A stretch of 29,830 nt of DNA, taken from positions 1 through 29,830 of IMG/VR virus record IMGVR_UViG_3300035183_000238. One strand, written 5' to 3'. Within the stretch, counting starts at the first letter, position 1, and the number at the start of each line of letters is the position of its first letter. Below, piece after piece: positions 11,567-19,139 of this stretch. The stretch is from a virus. The notes below the pieces were generated by a model. It had not been told where the DNA came from. It worked only from the letters and a program-made list of their open reading frames with translations, and did not search any database. Made by a program: the position numbers and the translations under genes.

Positions 11567-12297
11567 TGCAGCGGCAGCGCATCGCAACGAAGATTGACTT
11601 CGAGGTCCGGGACCTTGTCCCCGCGGACCTTGCTGCGCTGCGCCCTGAGGCGGGCCGGGCCGACCTCTCGACCCCGCAGCAATTCCGTGATACCCACCAC
11701 CGAATCGCGCGGCTGGTCGCGTCGGGGCTTCGGCTAACTGAAGTCGCAGAGCGCACGGGCTTCTCCTATGGCCGGGTGACGATGCTATCAAAGAGCCCGG
11801 CGTTCCAAAGCCTGGTCGATTTCTACCGCGAGAAAGTCGAGGAAGCGTTTGTGCAGGCCGAGCTCGACTTCCACATCGATGCAACGCGCGTGCGAACGAA
11901 AGCGCTGCGGCATGTCGAGGAGCACTTCGACCGGGCCGATGAGGCAGATGAAATCGTCCCGCTGCGCCTTGCGCTGGCTACTGTCGAAGCCACCGCTGAT
12001 CGCACTGGCTACGGCAAGCAAAGCACCAAATTCAACGTAAACACCGACTTCGCGAAGGCTCTCGAACAAGCTTACGTCGCGCAAGCGCGTGTGATAGAAT
12101 CCCGTGCGCATCCTCCCCGCACGGTGGCGGAGCATCCCCCGATGATTGCTCCGCGCTCAGCGGCGTTGTCGGACCCAAGCGCCGCTGAGCATCCTACTTC
12201 GGCCCGCCCGGTTGCCGAAGTGCCGCCCCGCGCTCCCGTTGCTGGCGTTGCGGTTGAGCGCGGGGCGGATCAATTCGCGATACGGAGGCGAGCATGA
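11566..12297 (+). CDS. Terminase small subunit-like protein
   Basis: The 243-residue protein has a helix-turn-helix in residues 45-75 (IARLVASGLRLTEVAERTGF, SYGRVTML), a helical middle, and a low-complexity Ala/Pro-rich end (RAHPPRTVAEHPP, SARPVAEVPPRAPVAG). Small terminase subunits recognise the packaging site with an N-terminal HTH, oligomerise through a central helical part and contact the large subunit with the C-terminus. It lies between a nuclease gene and the large terminase gene, overlapping the first by one base and the second by four. The DNA for the C-terminal tail holds five inverted repeats in a row. Low sequence conservation in this family means the assignment leans on position. 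Confidence 0.8.
   Translation: MQRQRIATKIDFEVRDLVPADLAALRPEAGRADLSTPQQFRDTHHRIARLVASGLRLTEVAERTGFSYGRVTMLSKSPAFQSLVDFYREKVEEAFVQAELDFHIDATRVRTKALRHVEEHFDRADEADEIVPLRLALATVEATADRTGYGKQSTKFNVNTDFAKALEQAYVAQARVIESRAHPPRTVAEHPPMIAPRSAALSDPSAAEHPTSARPVAEVPPRAPVAGVAVERGADQFAIRRRA
12102..12268. repeat. Five consecutive inverted repeats inside the small terminase gene
   Basis: Perfect stems: 12102-12108 with 12118-12124 (7 bp), 12127-12134 with 12147-12154 (8 bp), 12155-12165 with 12180-12190 (11 bp), 12196-12203 with 12214-12221 (8 bp), and 12223-12235 with 12256-12268 (13 bp). The loops are 9 to 20 bases. The set fills the last sixth of the gene with hardly any gaps, which chance does not readily explain. 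Confidence 0.7.
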
Positions 12298-13796
12298 GTA
12301 ACGGCGTTGTTGAATGGCTTGCCTCGGTCCGGAACGACCCGCTTGCCTTTGTCATGGGCGCGTTTCCATGGAAGACCCCGGGCACAATCCTTGAAAACTC
12401 CGAAGGCCCGGACACGTGGCAACGGGATATCCTCGAGCTGGTCCGGCTCGGCCTGCTCGACCTGAACACCGCGATCAAAATCGCTGTTGCCTCAGGCCAC
12501 GGCATCGGCAAATCCTGCCTTGTCGCGTGGCTCGTAATGTGGGCTTTCATGACCTTCCCTGACACCCGCGGCCGCGTTACCGCCGGCACCGAAGCGCAGC
12601 TTAAAACCACAACCTGGGCCGAGCTCGGCAAATGGTTCAACCTCTGCTGGTTCGCCGCGGAGCATTTCAACCTGACCGCCACCGCGCTGATGTCGAAAGA
12701 CCCAACCCGCGAGCGCACGTGGCGCATTGACATGGTGCCTTGGTCCGAGAACAACCCAGAAGCCTTCGCGGGTATGCACAACCAAGGCAAGCGGATCATC
12801 TACATCTTCGACGAAGGCTCAGCGATCCCGGACATCATCTACGAAACCGCCGAAGGCGCGTTGACGGACAGGGACACTCAAATCATCTGGTGCGTGTTCG
12901 GCAACCCAACCAAAAACTCCGGGCGGTTCTACGAAATCTTCTCCGCCGGGCCGTTCTCAAACGGCTGGAAGACCCGGCAGATCGACAGCCGAACCGTGGC
13001 CATCACGAACAAAGCCGACATCGCGGCGAAGATTGCTATCTACGGCGAGGATTCGGACTATATCCGCATCCGCGTGCTGGGTCAATTCCCGCGGCGCGGC
13101 ATGCTGGAATTCTTCAACGCGGATGATATTGACGCGGCAATGACCCGCGAGGTTGCGGTTTCCAAATCCGATCCGCTCGCGATCGGTGTTGACGTTGCTC
13201 GCTTCGGCGCTAACAATTCCGTTATCTGGCCACGCAAAGGCCGCGACGCGCGGACCTTCGAACGCGAGGTCTACAACGGAATCTCCACCGTCGCGTTGGC
13301 CCGGAAGGTATTCGACGCATACGAACGCTACCGCCCGGACGGAATCTTCATCGACGGCGGCGGCGTTGGTGGCGGCGTCGTCGACAACTGCCGCGCAATG
13401 CAGCTGCATGTCTTTGACATTCAATTCGGTTCGAAGAACGACATCTCTACCACCGCAATGGCCACCGCAGGCGAGCGCTACGCCAACAAACGTGCAGGCA
13501 TGTACGGTGCGCTCCGCGCATGGCTTGCAACTGGCGCGCTGCCGCTGGACCCACGGCTGAAGCGGACAATGCTCGCGATCACGTACACCTTTAACAACCG
13601 CGACGAGATCGTTCTAACCCCGAAAGAAGATATCGCTGAGCAGAACCAAGACCTCATTCTCGACGACCTCGACGCGCTTGCCTTGACCTTCGCTATGCCT
13701 TTGGCGCCGAACTTCAACGCTGGAGGCATCCACGAAAAGTCACCGGCGGTCGAGTTTGAATATGATCCTTTCAATGACAAAGAGCTAGCAGCATGA
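12294..13796 (+). CDS. terL: Terminase large subunit
   Basis: The 500-residue protein has the packaging ATPase motifs: Walker A SGHGIGKS at residues 67-74, Walker B RIIYIFDEGSAI near 165-176 with the catalytic glutamate, and a coupling motif near CVFGNPTKNSGRF. The C-terminal RNase H-like nuclease domain has AIGVDVARFG near residue 300 and a second acidic strand GIFIDGGGVGGG. It drives DNA into the prohead with ATP and cuts the genome. The start at 12294 overlaps the small subunit gene (ATGA). Length and motif order are complete, with no sign of damage. Confidence 0.95.
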   Translation: MSNGVVEWLASVRNDPLAFVMGAFPWKTPGTILENSEGPDTWQRDILELVRLGLLDLNTAIKIAVASGHGIGKSCLVAWLVMWAFMTFPDTRGRVTAGTEAQLKTTTWAELGKWFNLCWFAAEHFNLTATALMSKDPTRERTWRIDMVPWSENNPEAFAGMHNQGKRIIYIFDEGSAIPDIIYETAEGALTDRDTQIIWCVFGNPTKNSGRFYEIFSAGPFSNGWKTRQIDSRTVAITNKADIAAKIAIYGEDSDYIRIRVLGQFPRRGMLEFFNADDIDAAMTREVAVSKSDPLAIGVDVARFGANNSVIWPRKGRDARTFEREVYNGISTVALARKVFDAYERYRPDGIFIDGGGVGGGVVDNCRAMQLHVFDIQFGSKNDISTTAMATAGERYANKRAGMYGALRAWLATGALPLDPRLKRTMLAITYTFNNRDEIVLTPKEDIAEQNQDLILDDLDALALTFAMPLAPNFNAGGIHEKSPAVEFEYDPFNDKELAA

Positions 13797-13990
13797 GCTT
13801 TATGAAACCATCTACACCAGCAATGCCTGCGGCGGCTCCACAGACGTTGTCTGTTCAGGAACCTCCAGCAGCGCAGTCGCCTGTAGGCACCAGACGGCAA
13901 CGAAGAACGATAATGCCATCTTTCCTCGGCTCTGGCACCCCGCCACAGCCTGGCATGGCCGCTCCGCAGAAATCATTGCTGGGTCAGTAA
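13793..13990 (+). CDS. Small Pro/Ala-rich linker protein (65 aa)
   Basis: A 65-residue disordered-looking protein (MSFMKPSTPAMPAAAPQTL, then RRQRRTIMPSFLGSGTPP, ending in QKSLLGQ). Short proteins like this with a basic patch before a hydrophobic LG motif often sit between terminase and portal genes in podoviruses, in my recollection. The role is unknown; a peripheral connector or packaging part is possible. It overlaps the terL stop by four bases. Confidence 0.72.
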   Translation: MSFMKPSTPAMPAAAPQTLSVQEPPAAQSPVGTRRQRRTIMPSFLGSGTPPQPGMAAPQKSLLGQ

Positions 13991-13992
13991 CC

Positions 13993-14160
13993 ATGCCTCG
14001 TGTGCCGGTCACTCAACCACAAAGACCTCCGCTGGAGCTGCCCGACAGCAATTTCATTGCGATGGCAGCGGCGGAGATCTACACAAAGGTTGCGGAAGAA
14101 GAAGAAGAAGAAGAACCGAAGGACCAGACGGATGTCCCTGGAAACAGACCGCGCCGCTAG
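13993..14160 (+). CDS. Small acidic protein with Glu7 run (55 aa)
   Basis: A frame from the ATG at 13993, two bases after the previous stop, runs to TAG at 14158-14160. It encodes MPRVPVTQPQRPPLELPDSN, a helix containing AMAAAEIYTKVAEEE, and a tail. Seven GAA codons in a row make a Glu7 tract. The last 29 bases overlap the start of the portal gene in another frame. There is no ribosome site, so translation would depend on coupling to the previous gene. It is probably real because the alternative is an unexplained 140-base gap in a tightly packed operon. Confidence 0.6.
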   Translation: MPRVPVTQPQRPPLELPDSNFIAMAAAEIYTKVAEEEEEEEPKDQTDVPGNRPRR

Positions 14161-15853
14161 AACATTCGTTGACTCCCGCCTGCTGGGAATGCGTAACAAC
14201 CGCCATTCTTGGTGGACGCATTGGCGCGAGCTTGCGGATTACTTCCTGCCTCGGCGCTACCGTTGGTTGGTCACGCCGAACCTCCAAAACCGCGGTAGCC
14301 CGATCAACCAGCGAATCCTCGACTCAACCGGCGTTATCGCTGCGCGCAACCTTGCCTCAGGCCTTATGTCCGGAAAGACCCCGCCGACATGGCCTTGGGT
14401 ATCGCTAAAAATCGGTCGGCAGGATTCCTCTCAAACATCTCGCGTGTCTCTTTGGCTCGCTGAATGCGAGCGGCTTATGCGGCTTGTGCTTCACACAAGC
14501 AACTTCTACAATTCCATCGCGCAGTTTTTCTTTGACCTAGTAATTTACGGAACCGCCGTAATACTGATTTACGAAGATTACGAAGACGTCATTACCTGCT
14601 ACAACCCTTGCGCGGGCGAGTACTACGTCGATCTCGACGGCAAGTACCGCCCGCGCATTCTTTACCGCGAGTTTACAATGACCATCGGCGCGGTGGTTGA
14701 TGAATTTGGTATCGAAAACGTCTCCCGCTCTGTGCGCGAAGCGTACAAACAACCCGGCGGCGCTTCGCGAACACGCGAAATCATCATCGCCCATGCGATT
14801 GAGCCGAACGACGATGACAAAGACTTCGGCATCCCGAAAAGCTACAGCTTCCGCGAATTTTACTGGGAATACGGCGGAAGCATTTCGCCGCAGAGCGGTA
14901 GCTCGGAAAACCCAATCTTCCTTCGGCGCCGCGGGTTCAACGAACAACCGCACGCAACGGTTCGTTGGGACCTTGTCTCAAACGATCCCTACGGCCGCTC
15001 AGTTGCGATGGACGCGTTGGGCGATCAGAAGCAGCTTCAGCTTGAGACCCGCCGCAAGGCGCAGGCCATCGACAAACAAGTCAACCCGCCGCTGGTTGCG
15101 GATATGCAGCTTAAAAACTCCCCAGCGTCTCTGCTGCCCGGCGGCATCACTTATATCTCAGGCTTCGCCCAAACTGGCAAAGCCGGTCTTGCGCCGGTCT
15201 ACGACCCCGGCATGTTTCGTGTCAACGACATAGCGCAAGACCTCGCTGAGGTCCGGGAGCGTCTACGGTACATCTTCTTCAACCACCTGTTTCAGCCGAT
15301 CAGCCAGTTCGAGACCCGCTCGAACGTAACGGCAGTTGAAATCGACCAGCGGAAGGCTGAGGCTCTGATCATGCTCGGCCCGGTCTTTGAGCGGATCGAC
15401 AACGAAGGCCTGCGCCCGATTGTTGAGCGGGTCTTCGCGATCATGGCTCGTGCAGGCATCTTCCCGCCAGCCCCGCCGGAGGTGCAGGGGCTGGAAATGA
15501 CAATCGAGTTCAACTCAATGCTCTCGCGTGTGCAGGAGGCGGTCAAAGCCGGCTCGATCGAACGGGCGTTGAGCCTTGCAGGCAACCTTGTCGCGGTTGA
15601 GCCCGAGATCATGGATAACATCAACACAGACTTCGCGTTGCAATCTTACTCCTTGATGCTCGGCAACGACCCACGGATGATCAGGACCCCGGAGGAAATC
15701 GCCGCACGCCGTCAGCAACGCGCACAGGCAAATGCTGCCGCACAGCAAGCAGCGATTGCAGAGCAGCTATCGGCCGGGGCGAAGAACCTAGCTGCCGCGG
15801 ATATGTCATCGCCGAACGCGTTGACAGCTTTAACCGGAGGAATGCCAGCATGA
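14132..15853 (+). CDS. Portal protein (T7-like head-tail connector)
   Basis: The 573-residue protein matches the podovirus portal family: near the N-terminus FVDSRLLGMRNNRHSWWTHW and ELADYFLPRRYRW, then DSTGVIAARNLASGLMSG, a central stretch with YGRSVAMDALGDQKQLQ and QVNPPLVAD, and MLGPVFERIDNEGL before a Gln/Ala-rich end. Twelve copies form the ring through which DNA enters and leaves the head and where the tail attaches. The frame is open back to 14000, but that part is a shadow of the poly-Glu gene. The ATG at 14132 has AAGGA nine bases upstream and begins the conserved sequence. Confidence 0.93.
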   Translation: MSLETDRAARTFVDSRLLGMRNNRHSWWTHWRELADYFLPRRYRWLVTPNLQNRGSPINQRILDSTGVIAARNLASGLMSGKTPPTWPWVSLKIGRQDSSQTSRVSLWLAECERLMRLVLHTSNFYNSIAQFFFDLVIYGTAVILIYEDYEDVITCYNPCAGEYYVDLDGKYRPRILYREFTMTIGAVVDEFGIENVSRSVREAYKQPGGASRTREIIIAHAIEPNDDDKDFGIPKSYSFREFYWEYGGSISPQSGSSENPIFLRRRGFNEQPHATVRWDLVSNDPYGRSVAMDALGDQKQLQLETRRKAQAIDKQVNPPLVADMQLKNSPASLLPGGITYISGFAQTGKAGLAPVYDPGMFRVNDIAQDLAEVRERLRYIFFNHLFQPISQFETRSNVTAVEIDQRKAEALIMLGPVFERIDNEGLRPIVERVFAIMARAGIFPPAPPEVQGLEMTIEFNSMLSRVQEAVKAGSIERALSLAGNLVAVEPEIMDNINTDFALQSYSLMLGNDPRMIRTPEEIAARRQQRAQANAAAQQAAIAEQLSAGAKNLAAADMSSPNALTALTGGMPA

Positions 15854-16056
15854 ATATTTCGGCAGAGAAAATCCTAGCCACCTTCTCCTATTCGCCGGAC
15901 ATTCAGATCGAGCCGTTTGTTGTGGTTCAAATGTTATCTGACGGCAAAACGTTGACAGACAACCCGGACGAGGCCCTCGCGGTCGTTTGTCTGAACCACT
16001 TCGGCTTCGCTTTCGTTGCTGATCCTGAAGCTGGCTACCTACGGAGGTTGCATTGA
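15850..16056 (+). CDS. Small hypothetical virion-operon protein (68 aa)
   Basis: The product (MNISAEKILATFSYSPDIQI, then EPFVVVQMLSDGKTL, then VCLNHFGFAFVADPEAG) looks like a small alpha/beta protein. No family is recognised. It overlaps the portal stop by four bases (ATGA) and the next gene by four bases, which places it firmly in the head operon. Confidence 0.7.
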   Translation: MNISAEKILATFSYSPDIQIEPFVVVQMLSDGKTLTDNPDEALAVVCLNHFGFAFVADPEAGYLRRLH

Positions 16057-16499
16057 GCCAAACATCGGCAGCCGAGCGCAAAGCCGTCCGCGCAGCTGAG
16101 AAGCGAGCGCGGGAGATTGAGGTTGAGCGGGGCAAGGTTATCCAAAACCTCTGCTCGACTTACTTCGGGCGTGAGTGGATTTGGCACAAACTCGAATCCT
16201 GCCACTGCTTCGTATCCGTCTACAACGATCTTCCATCTCGGATGGGGTTGAATGAAGGCCGCAGGCAAGTCGGCCTTGAGCTACTCGCAGACATCATGCG
16301 CTGGTGTCCTGATCAATTTCTTCTAGCTATGAGAGAGGCAAATGACCGAAGAATTGTCGCAGAACAATCAACCGACGAGCGATCCGTCGTTGATGAACAG
16401 TCCGGAAGTGAGGACGCAGGATGGGACGTTGAAGGATCAGGGGACTCCACAGGACTCGACTACGAAGGAAACGAAAACTTCTACAGAGAGTTCAAGTGA
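16053..16499 (+). CDS. Bbp19-like phage protein with an acidic extension
   Basis: Residues 1-100 fit the Bbp19 family of BPP-1-like phages: a basic helix (AAERKAVRAAEKRAREIE), then CSTYFGREWIWHKLESC, GLNEGRRQVGLELLADIM and QFLLAMREA. The family lies between portal and scaffold genes and its job is not well known. The start must be TTG at 16053, with CGGAGG just before it. After residue 100 the frame stays open for 48 more residues, acidic and Gly/Ser-rich, read in a different register over the start of the scaffold gene (16342-16499). Typical family members are about 100 residues, so the extension is unusual. Confidence 0.78.
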   Translation: MSQTSAAERKAVRAAEKRAREIEVERGKVIQNLCSTYFGREWIWHKLESCHCFVSVYNDLPSRMGLNEGRRQVGLELLADIMRWCPDQFLLAMREANDRRIVAEQSTDERSVVDEQSGSEDAGWDVEGSGDSTGLDYEGNENFYREFK

Positions 16500-17022
16500 G
16501 CCTGCGAAGACCGAAGGTGCACCGGAGAAGTATGAAGATTTCAAGCTGCCTGAAGGGCTTGAGATCAACGAGAAACAGATGAAGGAGTTTCAGGACAAAG
16601 CGAAAGAGCTTAACCTTTCGCAGTCTGCTGCGCAGAGCTTGATCGAATTCTACGCCAACATCGCGAAGGAAACGATGGAAGCGCCGTTCAAAGCGTATCA
16701 AGAAATCCGCGCCAATTGGGTCAAAGAGGTTATCTCCGACCCAACACTCGGCAACGGCAAAGACGGTTTGTCCAATGAAACCCGCGCTGCGATCGGCCGT
16801 GTTAAGGACGTGCTGTCAGCCGACCTGCGAAGCAAGTTTGAGGAAGCGATGGACCTGACCGGCGCTGGGGACAACCCCGCCTTTGTCCGCGCAATGCTTG
16901 AGTTTTCAAAACGTCTTACCGAGGGTACGCCTGTCAAAGCAGGCAACCCGTCAACGCCAGAGAAAAAAGTGCCGACCACTGCGCAAGTCATCTGGCCGAC
17001 ACTTCAATCTTCCGCGTCCTAG
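16342..17022 (+). CDS. Capsid scaffolding-like protein
   Basis: The 226-residue protein has a disordered Ser/Thr/Glu-rich start (QGTPQDSTTKETKTSTESSS), then YEDFKLPEGLEINEKQMKEF and AKELNLSQSAAQSLIEFY, a long helical region, and a C-terminal helix-like end. The FKLPEG motif followed by an amphipathic helix with LSQSAAQ is typical of scaffolding proteins of tailed phages, and it lies right before the major capsid gene. It would guide prohead assembly and leave before DNA entry. AGAGG lies six bases before the ATG. The first 158 bases overlap the Bbp19-like gene. Confidence 0.85.
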   Translation: MTEELSQNNQPTSDPSLMNSPEVRTQDGTLKDQGTPQDSTTKETKTSTESSSEPAKTEGAPEKYEDFKLPEGLEINEKQMKEFQDKAKELNLSQSAAQSLIEFYANIAKETMEAPFKAYQEIRANWVKEVISDPTLGNGKDGLSNETRAAIGRVKDVLSADLRSKFEEAMDLTGAGDNPAFVRAMLEFSKRLTEGTPVKAGNPSTPEKKVPTTAQVIWPTLQSSAS

Positions 17023-17067
17023 CCCCAGAGGGGATGAAAAGCATTGCTCAGATAGGAAGTGGAGAAC

Positions 17068-17100
17068 ATGGTCAAACCCCAACCCTTTGGAGTTAGCTAA
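17068..17100 (+). CDS. Possible 10-residue leader peptide of the capsid gene
   Basis: An ATG at 17068, four bases after GGAG, starts MVKPQPFGVS and stop. The stop overlaps the capsid start codon (TAATG). The capsid gene also has its own GGAG in the same stretch. A translated leader could raise capsid synthesis by coupling, but a chance frame this short is quite possible. Confidence 0.3.
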   Translation: MVKPQPFGVS

Positions 17101-18143
17101 TGGCGACTATTGGCTCTACCGCGTTGACCTACGCGGATTGGGCGAAGCGTGTCGATGACGGGTATCGGATTGCCCGGATCATCGAGCTTCTGTCCCAAAC
17201 GAACGAGATCCTCGACGACATGCTTGTTGTCGAAGGCAATCTTCCTACCGGACATAAAACAACCGTCCGGACCGGCTTGCCACAAGGAACGTGGCGTATG
17301 TTGAATACTGGCGTTCCCAACGCTAAGTCTACGACTGCGCAGATCACTGACACTTGCGGCAATCTTGAAACGTACTCGGTCATCGACAAAGACATCGCGG
17401 ACCTCAACGGCAACACCGCTGAGTTTCGGTTGTCCGAAGTCAAAGCCTTTCTTGAAGGTATGTCGCAGCAGGTTGCCTCGACCCTCATCTACGGCAACCA
17501 GTTTGTGAACCCTGAAAGGTTCACTGGCTTTGCACCGCGTTATTCGACGCTCTCGACCTCTGCGTCGCAGACTGCGAATAACATTCTCGATGCTGGTGGC
17601 ACGTCCTCGACCAACACGTCGATCTGGATTGTGACGTGGGGCGCGGACACTTGGCACGCGACGTTCCCGAAAGGCAAGATCACTGGCTTGCAACATCGGG
17701 ATATGGGCGAGTGGCCTGTGACCGATTCGGCAGGCAACACCTACCAAGCCTACCGTGACCACTTTAAGTGGGAGATTGGCCTTGTTGGTCGGGATTGGCG
17801 TTACTGCGTACGCATCGCCAATATCGACGTCAACCAGCTATCCGGTGTGTCCGCTGCGAATTTGATCAACCTTCTTGTTCGCGGCCTCTACCGCATGCCG
17901 ACTGCGTCTGCGCAAACGACTGCGGTTCAAACCTCCGATACTCCGGCGGTCCGTGGTGATATGGGCCGGACGGTGATCTACTGCAACCGCGTTATCCGCA
18001 CGTACCTCGACCTGCAAGCCATGAACAAGACAAACGTCCTGCTTCAGCTTCGTGAATTCGATGGTAAGGTCGTCACGACGTTCCGTGGTGTACCCGTTAG
18101 GACGGTTGACGCTATCCTCAATAACGAAGCTCAGGTTGTCTAA
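17100..18143 (+). CDS. Major capsid protein (Bbp17-like)
   Basis: The 347-residue protein sits right after the scaffold gene. It has a helical N-terminus (LTYADWAKRVDDGYRIARII), a central loop with LPQGTWRMLNTGVPNAKSTT and a long helix LSEVKAFLEGMSQQVASTLI. The spine-like region DWRYCVRIANIDVNQL and the C-terminal VVTTFRGVPVRTVDAIL fit the capsid proteins of BPP-1 and epsilon15-like podoviruses, which have the HK97 fold. It forms the icosahedral shell together with the cement protein encoded next. The start codon is preceded by GGAG and overlaps the stop of a tiny leader frame. Confidence 0.9.
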   Translation: MATIGSTALTYADWAKRVDDGYRIARIIELLSQTNEILDDMLVVEGNLPTGHKTTVRTGLPQGTWRMLNTGVPNAKSTTAQITDTCGNLETYSVIDKDIADLNGNTAEFRLSEVKAFLEGMSQQVASTLIYGNQFVNPERFTGFAPRYSTLSTSASQTANNILDAGGTSSTNTSIWIVTWGADTWHATFPKGKITGLQHRDMGEWPVTDSAGNTYQAYRDHFKWEIGLVGRDWRYCVRIANIDVNQLSGVSAANLINLLVRGLYRMPTASAQTTAVQTSDTPAVRGDMGRTVIYCNRVIRTYLDLQAMNKTNVLLQLREFDGKVVTTFRGVPVRTVDAILNNEAQVV

Positions 18144-18155
18144 GGAGCAGCTAAC

Positions 18156-18713
18156 ATGATCATTGACGGCTCCCTTCTGTTTACTGGCACCTCGAATGGT
18201 GCCACTGGCGGTATTACCGCCTCGGCAACGACCGACGCGCCGACTACCGGCACGCAGGTTGCTAGCAATATCATTGACCTTGGTGTTGTCAATGGTATTC
18301 CGTATTCCTCTGGTGGCGGCGGTGCAAGGGATATTGGTGTTGGTGATAACCCAGCACTGAAATTCCTTGCAACGGTTGCAGTCGCGTTCGCGGGCGGCAC
18401 AAGCTTGCAGCTTGAGCTTTCTGGAGCGCCTGATAACGGCTCTGGTTCGCCGGGCACGTATACGGCGATGTGGCTTAGTCCTGCTGTTGCTCTGGCTGAC
18501 CTCGACCTTGGTCAGCAAATCGGCAACATCGATGTCCCGCGTGTGATCCCCGGACAGCCGCTTCCAAGGTTCCTGCGTCTGCGTTTCATTTCCTCAGGCA
18601 CGTTTACTGCTGGACAGGTTTCCGCGGCGATTGTGCTTAATCGTATGGATCAGCCGCAGGGCTCGAACGGTAACCTGTCTGGCTATCGTGCTGGTGTTGT
18701 GGTGGCTAACTAG
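18156..18713 (+). CDS. Capsid cement protein (Bbp16-like)
   Basis: The 185-residue protein starts MIIDGSLLFTG and carries NIIDLGV, ARDIGVGDNPALKFLATVAV, the strand pair TSLQLELSGAPD, and PRFLRLRFISSGTFTAGQVS near the end. This is the pattern of Bbp16-type proteins, jelly-roll trimers that fasten the capsid shell from outside. AAGGAG lies before the start. The gene follows the capsid gene directly, as in BPP-1-like phages. Confidence 0.87.
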   Translation: MIIDGSLLFTGTSNGATGGITASATTDAPTTGTQVASNIIDLGVVNGIPYSSGGGGARDIGVGDNPALKFLATVAVAFAGGTSLQLELSGAPDNGSGSPGTYTAMWLSPAVALADLDLGQQIGNIDVPRVIPGQPLPRFLRLRFISSGTFTAGQVSAAIVLNRMDQPQGSNGNLSGYRAGVVVAN

Positions 18714-18722
18714 GATAGTCTA

Positions 18723-19127
18723 ATGCGTCAGCTTGCGCTTTTCGTAACGCTTGCTCTTCTTGCGTCAGCGGGAGCGCAAGCACAACAATCGGTGGTCGTT
18801 CCGGCGACCACCGACACAATTTCAATTACCGGGACAGTCGCGGCTAGAACAAAAATTGTTACGGGCTCGGCTGGAAAGTCGATCTATGTCACGGCTCTTA
18901 TGCTGGTTCCAGCTGCCACTTCTGCGGTGACTTTTTCATACGGCACCGGCACTGATTGTGGTACTGGCACAACAAATCTTACTGGCACGATGACCTTTAA
19001 CACCGGTCAGACTGTTACCCTCGGTTCTGGCTACGGCACTGTCCTTCGTGTCCCGGCGGGGAATGATCTTTGCATCACTGTCAGCACGGCGGCAGCGCCA
19101 GGCACTCTGAGCTATGCTATCTTTTGA
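18723..19127 (+). CDS. Beta-rich protein with a signal peptide (134 aa)
   Basis: The first 20 residues are a textbook signal peptide: a short n-region MRQ, a hydrophobic LALFVTLALLASAG and an AQA cleavage motif before QQSVVVP. The mature part is beta-rich and full of Thr/Gly/Ser (TISITGTVAARTKIVTGSAG), with two cysteines (C79, C117) that could form a disulphide after export. Signal peptides are rare in virion genes. It could be a host-surface or periplasmic protein, or a decoration protein whose signal is a leftover of capture. The gene follows the cement gene closely and is cotranscribed with it. Confidence 0.75.
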   Translation: MRQLALFVTLALLASAGAQAQQSVVVPATTDTISITGTVAARTKIVTGSAGKSIYVTALMLVPAATSAVTFSYGTGTDCGTGTTNLTGTMTFNTGQTVTLGSGYGTVLRVPAGNDLCITVSTAAAPGTLSYAIF

Positions 19128-19139
19128 AAGGAACGTCAG

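Noticed and set aside
11150-11884. Minus-strand open frame of 244 residues
   Set aside because: It is antisense to the GIY-YIG and small terminase genes and shows only Arg/Pro/Gly-rich shadow sequence.
14000-14131. Longer portal start with a poly-Lys N-terminus
   Set aside because: The extension is the +1 shadow of the GAA repeat (read as AAG). The ATG at 14132 has a ribosome site and matches portal family starts.
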